Source: Posidonia oceanica (taxonomy: Eukaryota; Streptophyta; Magnoliopsida; Alismatales; Posidoniaceae). Taken from it: a stretch of 64,000 nucleotides of DNA. How positions within the stretch are numbered: position 1 is the first letter of the stretch; every line of letters starts with the position of its first letter. Shown here piece after piece: positions 1 through 9,850 of this stretch. The stretch covers positions 13,589,298 to 13,653,297 of the forward strand of contig JAZBRS010000037.1 of NCBI GenBank assembly GCA_037176725.1, written 5' to 3'. The notes beneath the pieces were generated by a model. The model was not told the origin of the DNA, ran no database searches, and saw nothing but the letters and a program-made list of their open reading frames with translations. The position numbers were made by a program, and so were the translations under genes.

Positions 1-3000
1 AGGCAGTTCATCACTCGTGAAAGTAATGACCTGGGGCTCCGCGATCATTCCAACCATGCTTTCCAAAGCGGCGGGCTCTATGGCTTGGGACACACGGGCG
101 GCTTGGAACACGCGAAGGAAAGCTTCGCGGTGCTCAGCCGAGGTGTGTATCAGGTCCCAGATGGATATGTCGGCTTTAACTTTCTTGAGCTGGGATGTGA
201 TATCGGCTTTAGGTTGGCATTTCTTGGTAGCAGGTGGTGCAGTTGTAGGGACAGGTTCAGCTATGGTGGGCTCAAGAGGCTGGCCTGAAGGTAGTGGGAC
301 TGCAGGCTGGACCAAAGGCAATGATCTTGTAGGTTGTGGATGACTAGGTCTGGTTACTGGTGCCGGTGGTCTGTAGACCCTTCCCGATCGCGTCACTTCC
401 GCACACATCTCTGTGGCGTAGCTGTAGGGTACGCGATGGGTATCCCGGGTTAGGTTAATAACCACGGGAGCGCGTGCGGCGAGCACGAGAGGGGCTACAG
501 GCTGAGGAGGGCATGGGTAGGTGGGTAGTTGGGAAGGCAAGCTAGGTGGGGACTGAGGTCTTGCTAGTAGGTGCACAGGAAGCTCTGGCTGAGGTCTGAC
601 TAGGAGATGTATTGGGGCTTGGGCCCGGGAAAGCATGGCGGCTGATGCAGGAGAACGCTCCGGCCTGGCACGCGGTCGGATCATATGGACGCCCGACTCG
701 GAACCGGCAATAGCTGCGAGATAGAGAGAGACTGGAAAGGGAGTAGAAACATCATGGATAAGTTCGGAAGGATCTACCACAGATGTGGGAGACCCAGAAG
801 GAAACAAGGAGTGAATTCCTGAGGTTCCTGCGCCTCCTGAATAGGAGTGCTCCGGCAGGGGTCGGCGGACAATATTGGCTGGGGTAGATGCTGATGCAGG
901 TGCATGAGATGGTGCAGAAGTGGATGCCTCGTGCGTGTCGATCACAATCGTTCCCGATTCGATCAAGTCCTGGATAGCATTCCGGAGAGTGAAACAACTA
1001 TCAGTCGAATGCCCGACGCTTCGATGAAAGTCGCAGAAAAGGTTCGCCTTAAACCAATGCGGTAGTGGGTTTGGTGGCGGGCGAACCTCCGGAAATCGCA
1101 GGAGCGACACAACCTTCGGGAGGACGGCACTGAGCGGTTCCACCAGTGGGGCGAACTTCCGCTTTTCCATGGGTGGCCGTCTCGGCCTCGGGAATTGTCC
1201 TTGCTGAACCGGTGCGGCAGGATAAACCGGTCGAGCGGTGGTAGTGATTTGTGGTGTAGGGTGTGCCCTAGGTGCAGGTGCGTAATAGATCTGAGGAGGG
1301 GCAAGCCGGGACGCCAGACGGACGGGCGCAGCAGGGGAGTCGACGTATGCGACAACGGGCTTCGGCGGATCCTTCCTCTTGGGACGATTGTTGTTGAGGC
1401 TGCTGTTGTTGTTGATGGCGCTGCTGCTACTACCGTCGTTGCTGGCGAGGGCCTGCCTGGCAAGCACAGAGAGTGCGGGGAAGTTGCCACTCCGCAACGA
1501 ACTCTCTACGCGAGTGCCAGCTCGGATCAAAGCAGTGAAGGTTGTGACGGGTTGGATGCTAAGTAGAGCTCCGGTAGACGGCTGTGCCCCTTTTATGATG
1601 ATCTCGATAGACTCCTCGTCGGAGGGCCTATCTCGAACTTGCGAGGCAAGGGCACGCCAGCGGCCGACGTACTCCCCGAACGGCTCGCCCGGATTCTGCT
1701 TGGTTGCGATCAAGTCCGCGCGCTTTGGGACCAGATCGAGGTTGAAGGAGTACTGTTCCAAGAACGCCTGGCTTAGGTCGTTCCAAGTCTTGATTGTAGC
1801 CATATCAAGCGAGGTGAACCACTTGAGGGCCGGACCAGACAAACTCTTCTGGAACAGGCGGATCAGCAACCTCTCGTCCGCCTGGAGTTGGGCGAGATCA
1901 CCGCAGTACGCCTTCAGATGGGCTATGGGGCAGCCCCTACCATCATACTTCTCGAAGTCCGGTATTTTGAACTTCGGGGGGAGTACCGCCTCTGGGAAAC
2001 AGCAGAGGTCTCGGAACTGGTAGGTCTGGTGGTCCGTGCCCTGCACTAGACGCAGTGCTTTCTCCAGAACATCCATCCTGTTGTTGATGGGGTCTGGAAT
2101 AGCTGCTACAGGTGACGGGGCAGCGGGGGCGGGGACCGCGTATGCCGAATGGGTCGCACCGAGGTGCTCCTCCGGATCCACCATCACATCGCCTGGTGAC
2201 GCAAGGTGATGGCCGGCATACCCGTGCTGTGGTGGAGTGCAAGGAGGGATGCATGTGGAATTCTGAGCCTGATGCAAAGGGGGAGGATAAACGGTATGCT
2301 GTGCGGTGGGTGCAGGGTGCTGGAGCATCAGCGGCCGTACCGGGGCGATGCCGGGGGACGGGCCTGCGAGATACTGTGCTCCCACCAGTCCGAATGACTG
2401 GCCACCAGGTGGCGGAGGTGCATGCTGTGTGAGGTGTGGTGCTGATGCAAGAGGCGGAACACGTGCCCCCATCGTCGGAACCGTGAGTAGTTGGGACGAT
2501 GGTCGAGGCGGGAGTGCAGAGTGCAATGCAAGATGTGCGGGAGCAGGCCGCACAGGAACCTCAGGGACAACAGGAGGGGAAGGAGGGCAGACTGATAGAG
2601 CTATACCCTGCAGCCGCTGGATAGTGTCCATCAGTTGCTGGTACTGCTCTTCAGGTGTCCCGTCAGTGGGAACACTGAATTGCAGTGCCGGCGAGGAACC
2701 AGAACCAAGTGATCCGGACTGTCCGGGAGACTGGAATCCTAAGGCGTGAGTCGCCGCAGCAGAAGGGTCAAAAGTGACAAAACCCTGAGAAGGTGGGGTC
2801 AGTGGTGCCTCCAGAACACGTGAAGTGGCCATCAAGATGGACTCGGCGACCGGATCAGGAGGAGCGAGCGTCTGCCACTGTCCCACAGCAAGCTGGGGTG
2901 CCCCAGACGACAGAGGGGTAAAGCCTGGCGTCACAGAGGGCACAGGGGGGTTTGAAACGGGAGCCGGAGGGGCCGGAGCGGAAACCACCTCCGAGGCAAG

Positions 3001-3033
3001 GGTGAGGGGGGTCTCGATAGTGCGCTGGGCCAT
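1..3033 (-). CDS. gag-pro: Gag-protease polyprotein of element Z (intact frame, 3' end outside window)
   Basis: Structural polyprotein that would form the retrotransposon particle. I checked every codon of this minus-strand frame from 3204 down to 1 and found no stop, giving at least 1,068 open codons. The only in-frame ATG near the 5' end is at 3033 (protein begins MAQRT), preceded by an in-frame stop at 3207-3205, so I chose that start; 1,011 codons are visible. Order: a Pro/Ala-rich N-terminal region (about 3033-2050), a capsid core containing KWFTSLDMATIKTWNDL and FLEQYSFNLDLVPKR (about 1850-1700), an Asn/Ser-rich linker (about 1430-1350), and a zinc knuckle of C-X2-H-X4-H-X4-C form at 1035-994 (CDFH...GH...C). 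The last visible codons correspond to the stretch just before the protease DNGSG motif in X. The matching gag regions of X and Y carry several stops. Confidence 0.9.
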   Translation of the reverse strand, partial: MAQRTIETPLTLASEVVSAPAPPAPVSNPPVPSVTPGFTPLSSGAPQLAVGQWQTLAPPDPVAESILMATSRVLEAPLTPPSQGFVTFDPSAAATHALGFQSPGQSGSLGSGSSPALQFSVPTDGTPEEQYQQLMDTIQRLQGIALSVCPPSPPVVPEVPVRPAPAHLALHSALPPRPSSQLLTVPTMGARVPPLASAPHLTQHAPPPPGGQSFGLVGAQYLAGPSPGIAPVRPLMLQHPAPTAQHTVYPPPLHQAQNSTCIPPCTPPQHGYAGHHLASPGDVMVDPEEHLGATHSAYAVPAPAAPSPVAAIPDPINNRMDVLEKALRLVQGTDHQTYQFRDLCCFPEAVLPPKFKIPDFEKYDGRGCPIAHLKAYCGDLAQLQADERLLIRLFQKSLSGPALKWFTSLDMATIKTWNDLSQAFLEQYSFNLDLVPKRADLIATKQNPGEPFGEYVGRWRALASQVRDRPSDEESIEIIIKGAQPSTGALLSIQPVTTFTALIRAGTRVESSLRSGNFPALSVLARQALASNDGSSSSAINNNSSLNNNRPKRKDPPKPVVAYVDSPAAPVRLASRLAPPQIYYAPAPRAHPTPQITTTARPVYPAAPVQQGQFPRPRRPPMEKRKFAPLVEPLSAVLPKVVSLLRFPEVRPPPNPLPHWFKANLFCDFHRSVGHSTDSCFTLRNAIQDLIESGTIVIDTHEASTSAPSHAPASASTPANIVRRPLPEHSYSGGAGTSGIHSLFPSGSPTSVVDPSELIHDVSTPFPVSLYLAAIAGSESGVHMIRPRARPERSPASAAMLSRAQAPIHLLVRPQPELPVHLLARPQSPPSLPSQLPTYPCPPQPVAPLVLAARAPVVINLTRDTHRVPYSYATEMCAEVTRSGRVYRPPAPVTRPSHPQPTRSLPLVQPAVPLPSGQPLEPTIAEPVPTTAPPATKKCQPKADITSQLKKVKADISIWDLIHTSAEHREAFLRVFQAARVSQAIEPAALESMVGMIAEPQVITFTSDELP

Positions 3034-4367
3034 TGCTGATCGAGAGCGAGTCAAAACGGGGCTGCGACGAGGGAAAAGGGGACGGGCTCTACGAGGAGCT
3101 ATGCTCGCAAAGACGAGTAGCTCAGAAAAAGGGATGGTCGAGCACAGGTGTCTTAGCAGAGATGTCAGCAAAGGAGAGACCCGAGCTCTAGCTAAGGAGA
3201 TCGCTTACTGAACTCTGTTGAAGACACAAGGGGAAACTAGGGTTAGAGAAGAAAGAGATGCAAAATGCATTATGTTATGGCATGAATGTCATGTATGCTT
3301 TCTAGTATGCCCCCCTCACCTAACTAGTGTTTCCTAGCAAGGTTGTCTACTTCGGGTATCCCTGGGTGTACGAGTCACCGACTCGAGTCAGAAAAGTAGG
3401 CTCCCTATCTAACTCCCGGCCCAAAGCTCAGGTAATGACAGGGTGGTGCGTTGGTGGCCTCTACCCCGCCAAAGCGTGGGTGGTACCCTCCACTAACACC
3501 GACACGACCCCGGACAAGGGGGGACAGACCGACTGACTCACACCATGCCAAAGCATCGGGGTGAGAAGCCGGAACCGTCCTTCGCAGACTAGTAGGTGGA
3601 CTCAGAGGAGAAGAATGCATGCCCTATATGATGCTTATGCAAATGATTAAAGTCTTTTATCTTGCACATTTTATTAACCAAAAGGGAGTGAAGGATTGTT
3701 CAGAGTCTCTAGTTGCCCCTAGGAATTCTTTTACTTGCACTTTTAGTTAACCATGGGGGAGAGCAAACAAGTTTCTACTATCCTAAGCATGGCAAGTGCG
3801 AAAGGGAAGAAAATCAGTCAAGCATGGCAAGCAAACAATCATACAACACAACAAAAGGCATGTGCATGGCATGTGCAAGTGTTTGTGAGCATAATGGTGA
3901 AGAAAAACATTCGTCAAGTCAAAAGGCATGTATGCAAGGTATGTGCGTGCGTAGTGTCATAGCAGGTGTGTAAAATGAAGCATTCATCATTCAAAAAGCA
4001 TGTATTATTGCCAAACAAGTACGTAGACATGCAATGTGCGAGAATTAAAGCAATAATAAGCAAGTAAGGCAAAGAAAGTAAAGGCAAGTAAGCTGTAAAG
4101 GAAGTAAGAGCAGAAGCAAGGAAACAAGTAAATAAACAAGCAAATTAGACAAAACAGAGCAAGGCGGAGCTAAACTAAGGCGAAAGCAGCCGGAAGGGGG
4201 TGCAAAACCTAGGCGAAGTGACCGCGAGGCTCTCTTGCCAGGTGTTTGCACAGGAAAACGAGCAAAACAAGCGAAGAAGGCACAAAAGGCAAACAAAGAG
4301 AACAAATCCCAAGCGAGCGAAAGCGAAGGCGAAAGCCGGAGTCTAGCATCCCCAGCGGAGTCGCCAC
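3034..4367 (-). other. 5' leader of element Z
   Basis: Untranslated stretch between the PBS and the gag start. No plausible coding frame. It aligns along its length with the leaders of X (38258-39596) and Y (45751-47092). The best-kept block is 3310-3640, which in all three holds the sequence around GACACGACCCC and GGGGACAGACCGA. An extra upstream ORF1, as in some Ogre elements, is not present here. Confidence 0.7.
4349..4366 (-). promoter_or_regulatory. Primer binding site of element Z
   Basis: On the minus strand, one base after the LTR end, the sequence is TGGCGACTCCGCTGGGGA. It starts with TGG as a complement of a tRNA 3' CCA end. From memory it matches the 3' end of a plant tRNA-Arg, the usual primer of the Ogre group; I could not check this against a tRNA set. 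The same site follows the LTRs of X (one base different) and Y (identical). Confidence 0.85.
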
Positions 4368-4668
4368 TGTAGTAATCCCGGTGTTCGGATCGTCCATGCA
4401 CGATGCCAAAGCTCGCGTGCACCGATCGGAATCAGGCTCACTATAAGCAGCTATGTCCGAGAAGGAAGACCTAACTCGAAAACATTTAAAAGGGGGAAAA
4501 AGGGAAAGAAAAGAAGAAGATAAGACAAAATCGGAGTCGCCACCAAGTCTATTAAATCGGAAGACGAGGAAAACCGGGGGAATGCGTGAATAATCACGCA
4601 AAACCGAGCAAAAAATGCAATGCAAGGCAATGCAGAAGAAATAAGATGCAAATGAATGCAAATGATGT

Positions 4669-4800
4669 GACTCGTGCCTAGGACAAGGGCAATATGGTCA
4701 TTGCGGGCCAAGAGAGGGTAAGGACTCCTGTTACGCGCGGGGAAGGTGTTAGGCACCCCCGACACGCCCGAGAATCGGTCTTTCTAGGCTTACGCTCGCA
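4669..4800 (-). other. Conserved LTR box 1 (contains GGTGCCTAACACC)
   Basis: Non-coding block 300-430 bp from the LTR 3' end. Minus-strand core at 4757-4745 is GGTGCCTAACACC, a short inverted repeat (GGTG/CACC), followed by a GTAACAGGAGTCCTTACC stretch and preceded by AGCCTAGAAAGACCGATTC. The same block stands at 18076-18211 and 39881-40019 (X) and 47366-47503 (Y), although the Z and Y LTRs have diverged strongly elsewhere. Its function is not known to me; the position suggests the R/U5 part of the transcript. Confidence 0.7.
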
Positions 4801-4898
4801 TATGCAGGGAAATGCAGACTTTGAATGCCTAAGTGCCAATGAATGCCTGTCTAAATGCTCAAAGGTGTGCTCTAAGTGATGAGAGACGGTGCAAGGAA

Positions 4899-4989
4899 GT
4901 AAACGTGCAACCTAAGTGCTCAGCAACGCTGTCCGTGTTCCGAACCGGGCGAAACCTGGCTCGTGAGAACTTCCGGACAGTAAGCATCA
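4899..4989 (-). other. Conserved LTR box 2 with inverted repeat
   Basis: Second block kept in all LTRs here (X: 18308-18396 and about 40117-40206; Y: 47639-47728). In Z the outer arms CTGTCCG (4929-4935) and CGGACAG (4974-4980) pair perfectly, with GTTC/GAAC inside. In Y the outer arms shrink to CTGTC/GACAG but an inner GAACC/GGTTC pair is perfect. A folded RNA element in the 5' leader is an inference. Confidence 0.55.
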
Positions 4990-5145
4990 TCGCCCTATAT
5001 GCAAATGCGGGCGATAAAACAAAACAGCGAGAAACCATGCAATGCAATCGACATGCGAGGGAAAACGGCGTAAAACAGTGCGAGGAACGAAAGAAGTATG
5101 CAAAAAGATGCGGGAACAGGGTTGACATGCAAAATGGGGCAAGAA

Positions 5146-5745
5146 ACAGAACAAGAACGCAAAACCGTGCGAGAAAACGGGAGAAGGGCGCAAAACTGGG
5201 CGAGAAAACACCAGGGCACGCAAAACGAGGCGAGAGAACGATAGGGCACGCAAAATGGAGCGAAGAAGCTTGAAAACACGCAAAACGAGGCAAGACAAAG
5301 AAATGGCGCGCAAAACGGTGCGAGAAAACTTGAAAGCACGCAAAACGAGGTAAGACAGAGAAACGGCGCGCAAAACGGAGCGAGAAAACACGAAGGCACG
5401 CAAAACGGAGCGGAAAAACAAGACTGCGCGCAAAACGAGGCGAGAAAACTAAAAGGCACGCAAAACAGTGGAAGACAGAGAAGTGGCGCGCAAAACGGAG
5501 CGAGAAGGCAAGGAAACACGCAAAACGGGGCAAGAAAACTAAAAGGCATGCAAAACGGTGCAAGACAGGGAAGTGGCGCGCAAAACGGAGCGATAAAACA
5601 TGAAAACACGCGAAACGAGGCGAAAAAACTAAAGGGCACGCAAAACGGCGCAAGACAAAGAAGCGGCGCGCAAAACGGAGCGATAAAACGCGATGGCACG
5701 CAAAACGAGGCGAAGAAACTAAAAGGCACGCAAAACGGTGCAAAT
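5146..5745 (-). repeat. 60-bp tandem array (dimer of 30-bp unit) in Z LTR
   Basis: About ten copies of a 60-bp unit built from two diverged 30-bp halves, each beginning CAAAACG and ending GGCACG or ACACG on the plus strand. The period is visible directly because successive 60-base blocks from 5221 to 5700 start with the same CAAAAC. Since 30 is a multiple of three, stop-free frames appear on both strands; these are not genes. A related 30-bp array in X has about 12 copies and Y has only two or three worn copies. Confidence 0.85.
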
Positions 5746-5759
5746 GGCATGCAAAATGA

Positions 5760-6880
5760 ATGCAGTGCAAAAGTTCAGGAAGATATACCTGGAGATCCGG
5801 GAGTTTGATCGGAGATCTGTTTGGTCCATGCTGAAAGGCGCTTCGCTGCGGTCACCTGGGCAGCTTACTTGAGGAGATCCGACGGTCGGATTGAAAGATA
5901 CCGCAACTTCGGAGCGGAAGGGCCAGAACAGGAGAGAAGAATAGATCTAAGTATCCAGGAGGTCCTAGGGGTGTGCTGGAGGTCCTCCCAAGTGAAAGGG
6001 AGTTAGAAGCGCTTAGTGTATGCAAAGGGGACCTTAAATGCAAGATTAAATGGATGCGGAATGCAATGCAAAGCCAGAGAAGACAAGGAAAAGCCATTTG
6101 GAAAGAACGGGGGTTTAAAAGTATTTTTGAAAAAGAAAGGGGCTAAGATGCAAATTTTCCAGAAAACAGGGGTTCTAGGGAGTCCGGGGATGCAAGTGGA
6201 GGGCCTACATGCAATTTTTGCAAACATGGGAGTTAAAATGCAACTTAGGGGTAAAACAGTCTTTTCACATAATTTTTCAAAAGATGCAAGGCTCTATGTG
6301 TGATTTTCAAATCATGCAGGGTCTGAAAATGCAATTTTATATGCAAAATATGCTCTGAAAAATAGACTACAGGACTACAGTGCAATTTTTAAAAAAACAG
6401 GGTCAAAAATGCAATACAATAAGCTAAAAATGCATGCAAGAATTACTGTCCATTTAAAATGGACCTATATGCAAAAATGAAAAAACAGAGGGGCAAAAGT
6501 GCAATGCATCAACCAAAAAATAAAATCAGAACCTAAGTTGCTACAGTGTACTGGATCTAAGTGCAAAAATAAAGACATACAGGGACCTAGGATGCAATGC
6601 AGTATGGTAAAATGCATGCAAATGAATGAACTGATTTAAAACAGGACCTGAGTGTAATAATGGAAAATAGGGGGGCTAAAGCATAAAACATTACAACTGA
6701 AACACACAGTAGCTGGATCTAACTGCAAATACTGAGAAACAGGGATAAAATGTGCAATTTAGCATGGTATTAAATCAGAAACTAAGCAATTTAAATGAAC
6801 GGAGGACTAAAACGCAAAAATGAAATAACTTAAACCAGACATGCAATATTTGCATCTAAACTATATAAATTAGAAAATAA
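5760..6880 (-). repeat. ATGCAA-rich irregular repeat field in Z LTR
   Basis: AT-rich non-coding sequence in which ATGCAA or TGCAATTTT recurs every 20-60 bases between short A- or G-rich stretches. The same texture fills 19590-20640 and 41350-42360 in X and 48130-49640 in Y, so it is a fixed zone of this LTR type. No coding frame is supported. Confidence 0.6.
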
Positions 6881-6884
6881 ATGA

Positions 6885-8260
6885 ACAGTAGGTCGCCGGC
6901 GGTCGACGAACACTGTAGCAGATCGCCGGCAGTGCTCGTGACCGCCGACAGGGGAGGTTGGAGAGGCGCAGACCGGCGGAGCTTGGTGCCGGCGATCGTC
7001 CGGAGCTCTAGGAAGCATCCGGAACTCGCTCTGCTAGCCGGAGCGTCGTGGAGGTCAGGGGATCGGCGCCGGAGAAGAAAGGGAGACCGGCGAGACGCGG
7101 GCGGCGCTGGAGGCCTGGAAACTTGGTTCTGGTTGGCGGAGAAGCAGGAGGAGGAGGAGAGAGAGCGGGGGAGGGTGAGGAGTACCTGCGGCTGTGTCCG
7201 GTGCGTCCTCCCGACCTCAGCAGTGTCGGAGACGGCCGGCGGACGTCGTCTGGTCGCTGCGGACGTCCTCGGTGGCGCGCGACGGTTGGAACGTCTTCAG
7301 GACGCTGCTCCGGTGCTTCTGGATTGATCAGGCGGAAGCTCCGCGGCTTGACAGGCGATCCGGTGGTTGTGGGTCGACTGCGAGCTGCCGGAGGTGAGCG
7401 GGGCGGTGTGTTGCTCTCAGGATCGAGCGGGAGCTTCGGGGAGGTAGCTGGAGGTCCGGCGAGGCTTTCTGGACGGTTGGCTTGCAGTTCCGAGGGGTGT
7501 AGAGGGAGTTTGAAGGTGGAGTCGGTTTCCGGACAGTAGGTGGCACAGGTGTTTGTGGTGAAGTTTGCAGTCTGTGGTGAGGGAAAGGGCTGAAGGTCGG
7601 GTGGCTTGGTGAGGTGGTTTCTTGGCGAGTATCGGGACAGGGTTTGGGGAGGAGGAGCGGCCTGTGGTGCGGGGAATTTCAGAAGGGAAAGGCGTTGGGT
7701 TCCGGTTGGGTCTCAGGCGGATAGAGGCGAAATGCTGGGGTCGTTCTCTGTGTGGAATGGCGGGTGAGGTTGCAGGTGGCTTGGGTGAGATTGGGGGGCG
7801 GATTCTGGGCTGTTCTGGAGGTGCTTTGGGTGCTGGTTCGCTGGGAGAAGGAGAGGCGGAGGTCGGGTGTTTCTGGGTGGATTTCAGAGAAGAATTCGGT
7901 CACTCTCTCGCTCGGGATTGCCCTCTGGAATCCTCTCTCTTCCGGGATGCTCTCCTTCTTTTCTCCTCTCCTGAAAACGCACCCTCGTTTCCCCTCCTTT
8001 TTCGCTCTTAAAATTCTGGTTGCTTGCAGGCTTGGCTGTGGCGAATTAATGTGGAGAGGCGGTGGCAGGAGGCACGGACGCGGTGCGGCGCACGCCGGTC
8101 CGGTCCGGCAGAGACGTGCGAGCGCAGGTCTGTGGTGACAGGTGCTGGCGCTGCAGCTGCCATGGCAGGACTGTAGCTGTGCAGCCGGCACTGTAGACCT
8201 GCGGGAGGAGGGAAGGAGGACGACGACTGTAGCTGTGGGCTGCGGGTTTAAAAAAGATAA
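6885..8260 (-). other. GC-rich zone of Z LTR
   Basis: Abrupt change to GC-rich sequence with many CGG/CCG triplets. Open frames exist on both strands, but they are Arg/Gly/Ser-rich, overlap each other and share no recognisable domain, so I do not call a gene. Equivalent zones lie at 20640-22140 and 42360-43870 (X) and 49640-51300 (Y). It may be transcribed leader. Confidence 0.5.
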
Positions 8261-8261
8261 G

Positions 8262-8395
8262 AAAGAGTAATGGGCTGGTGAGCCCAGTAAAGAAGAAAAG
8301 AAAGGATAAAAAGAAGGAAGAAAGAAAGATGGAAAGAAGTAGGGAAATAAAATAGGAAAAAATAGGATAAAAATAAATAAAAATATTAGATGACT
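8262..8395 (-). promoter_or_regulatory. Candidate promoter region of Z LTR
   Basis: On the minus strand an AT-rich stretch (TTTTTATTTATTTTTATCC, about 8385-8367) precedes a pyrimidine-rich stretch and a TGGGCT motif near 8273. X has the same order with TGGGCC (near 22230 and 43948), and Y has TGGGCC near 51378. No strong TATA box is visible, so the start point is uncertain. This is inference from composition and conservation of order. Confidence 0.25.
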
Positions 8396-9130
8396 TGGGT
8401 TGTAGGTTAGGCGTTTAATTAGATTTTTTAATGTCCGTTTTCAGGTTAATTAATGTGTTTTAGGCTTGATTAGGGTTTTAGGGTTTTCTTTTGTTGTTAA
8501 TTCATTTTCCACTTGACTAAGTGTTGGTTAAATTCTTTTAAATTGTTTTTAAAATTGTGTTTTCTTGTTAAGTATTTTAGGATGTTAATTAGGATTTTTA
8601 GGATTTATTTTTATATTATTTTGAGTGGGTTTTGGGCTTTTTAGTTCTAGTCTTTCATATTCTCTTTCTTTAAGTCCTTTGACCTATGTTTTTGATTTTT
8701 ATTTGTTAATTCTTCTTGATGTTTTTTTAGTTGGATTTTTCTGGTTTGATTAAGTGTTTTAAGTCTTTTAACTGTATTTTCTTTTTCCTTTTTTAATTAG
8801 GTTCTTATGCTGTTTTTTCTCATGTTTATTAGGTTAAGCCTTTTGTCTTCTTTAATTACTTGTTTTAGCATTTGATTTTTAATTCTTTCCCTTGGGGTTT
8901 TTTTTTAATTCTTTCGGTGGGGTTTTTATCTTGGGTAGGTTCTGATTTTATTTCAGTTTTTTACTTGATTTTACAGTATTTTCCTTTAGTTTGTTTTGCA
9001 TTTTTTAGTTTGCATGCCTGATTTTCTTTTTAGCTTGATTTAGTTAATTTTGAGTTTTTAATCATTTGTTTAATGTTTTTTAGTTGTTTTTCTTGGAGTT
9101 CTGATTTGTTTCTTTTATGTTTTGGGGTTT
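8390..9130 (-). repeat. T-rich (A-rich in element sense) zone of Z LTR
   Basis: Low-complexity stretch on the plus strand made of TTTTT, TTAATT and AGTTTT words with no reading frame. Matching zones: 22330-23110 and 44050-44830 in X, 51480-52060 in Y. Confidence 0.6.
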
Positions 9131-9377
9131 TACAGGTTTTTAAGGATTTTTATGGGTTTTTGCAAAAGAGAGAAGGAGGAAAAGGAAAAGAGGAAGAAAA
9201 GGGGAAAAAGGAGAATAAGAGGGGAAAGAGATAGGTTTGGGGAAAAGATTTTTTTAAAACTTAGGAAAATTGCTAAAAATACAATAAAAATAGGAATAAG
9301 ATGGAGAAAGGATAGGAGTACAAAGGGGGCCCACAGCCAAGCCAGAGAAAGGGCAAGAAGGGGATGAAAAGAGAGAC

Positions 9378-9439
9378 GATAATCAGGAGAGAGAGAGAGG
9401 AGAGAGAAAACGATAATCCCGGAGAGAGAAAACGATAAT
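9378..9439 (-). promoter_or_regulatory. GATAAT direct repeats in purine tract, Z LTR U3
   Basis: GATAAT occurs at 9378, 9412 and 9434, each set in GAGAGA purine tracts. X has GATAAT, AATAAT and GATAAT at 23353, 23387 and 23409, with the same 34- and 22-base spacing. Y has four at 52241, 52263, 52284 and 52305. The block lies about 400-470 bases (270-340 in Y) from the 5' LTR end, a plausible U3 enhancer position. Confidence 0.4.
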
Positions 9440-9850
9440 CCAGGCAAAAGGGGGTCTTAGGAGTCTCGGAAAGGGGTGAAATTTGGCGGGTGCGGGGTCT
9501 AGGGTTTCTAGTTCTGGTCCTGGAGTTTTGGTTCAGTTTTGAGGAAGTTTTGGAGGGGTTTTGAGGTGTAGAAAAAGGGTATTTTCGCCTAAGTTTCCTA
9601 GGGTTTTTGGGAGGGGTCTGGTTTGAGATTTTGCAGGCTTTTTGGTGGGTTTACTAAGTCATCAGGGGTGAGTGTTCCTATGGATTTTGGTGGGTTTTTA
9701 GGTTCGGGAAAGGGGGGTAAGCTCAGGTCAAGTTTAGGCTTGTTTTGAGGGGAAAGAAGGAGAGGAAGGTGTAGGTTTGGGTCTGGGTTCGGGTCCAGCA
9801 GCCACCGGAAGGCTCCAAACGATCCAGCCTGTCAGAATGGGGTGTCAACA

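Larger units (their letters stand above)
1..9850 (-). mobile_element. Element Z: Tat/Ogre-type Ty3/gypsy retrotransposon, 5' part only
   Basis: Read on the minus strand this is a 5' LTR (9850 to 4368), a PBS, a leader and a gag-pro frame that runs off the left edge. The right end, ...GGTGTCAACA at 9850, abuts sequence of the integrase region of element Y: the TAAGG at 9851-9855 and what follows match the equivalent place in element X near 30040. Z is therefore inserted in Y. TAAGG would be the right copy of its target-site duplication; the left copy lies outside the window. Its coding frame has no stop in view, unlike X and Y, so Z is probably the youngest of the three gypsy elements here. 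Lineage is inferred from gag similarity to X, the very long LTR and the PBS. Confidence 0.88.
4368..9850 (-). repeat. 5' LTR of element Z (5,483 bp)
   Basis: Bounded on the minus strand by TGTTGACACCCC at 9850 and ...GGGATTACTACA at 4368, with TG...CA ends. Zones from its 5' end leftwards: a GATAAT repeat block (9439-9378), an A-rich stretch (plus strand T-rich, 9130-8390), a GC-rich block (8260-6885), a field rich in ATGCAA (6880-5760), a 60-bp tandem array (5745-5146), and two blocks conserved among all LTRs here (4989-4899 and 4800-4669). The open frames in the array and GC-rich zone are low-complexity by-products. Similar length and zone order to the X and Y LTRs, but most of the sequence differs from Y. 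Confidence 0.9.

Noticed and set aside
2306..2749. Plus-strand open frames across the Z gag region
   Set aside because: Antisense shadows of the intact minus-strand gag; GC-rich codons leave the opposite strand open.
4341..4367. tRNA-Arg-like sequence CCCCAGCGGAGTCGCCA on the plus strand, also near 39580 and 47075
   Set aside because: Only the 3' end of a tRNA is present and it abuts an LTR: it is the primer binding site, not a tRNA gene.
5146..5745. Possible CRISPR-like array of regular 30-base repeats
   Set aside because: Units are contiguous and diverged, without unique spacers; plant LTR context, no cas genes.
4859..5770. Minus-strand frame of about 300 codons rich in RFAC and LRFA words
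   Set aside because: It is the 60-bp LTR array read in a frame kept open by its length; overlapping frames are equally open and no domain is seen.
6885..8260. GC-rich stretch resembling host exons
   Set aside because: It lies within LTR bounds and recurs in the same place in every other LTR here; no conserved protein.
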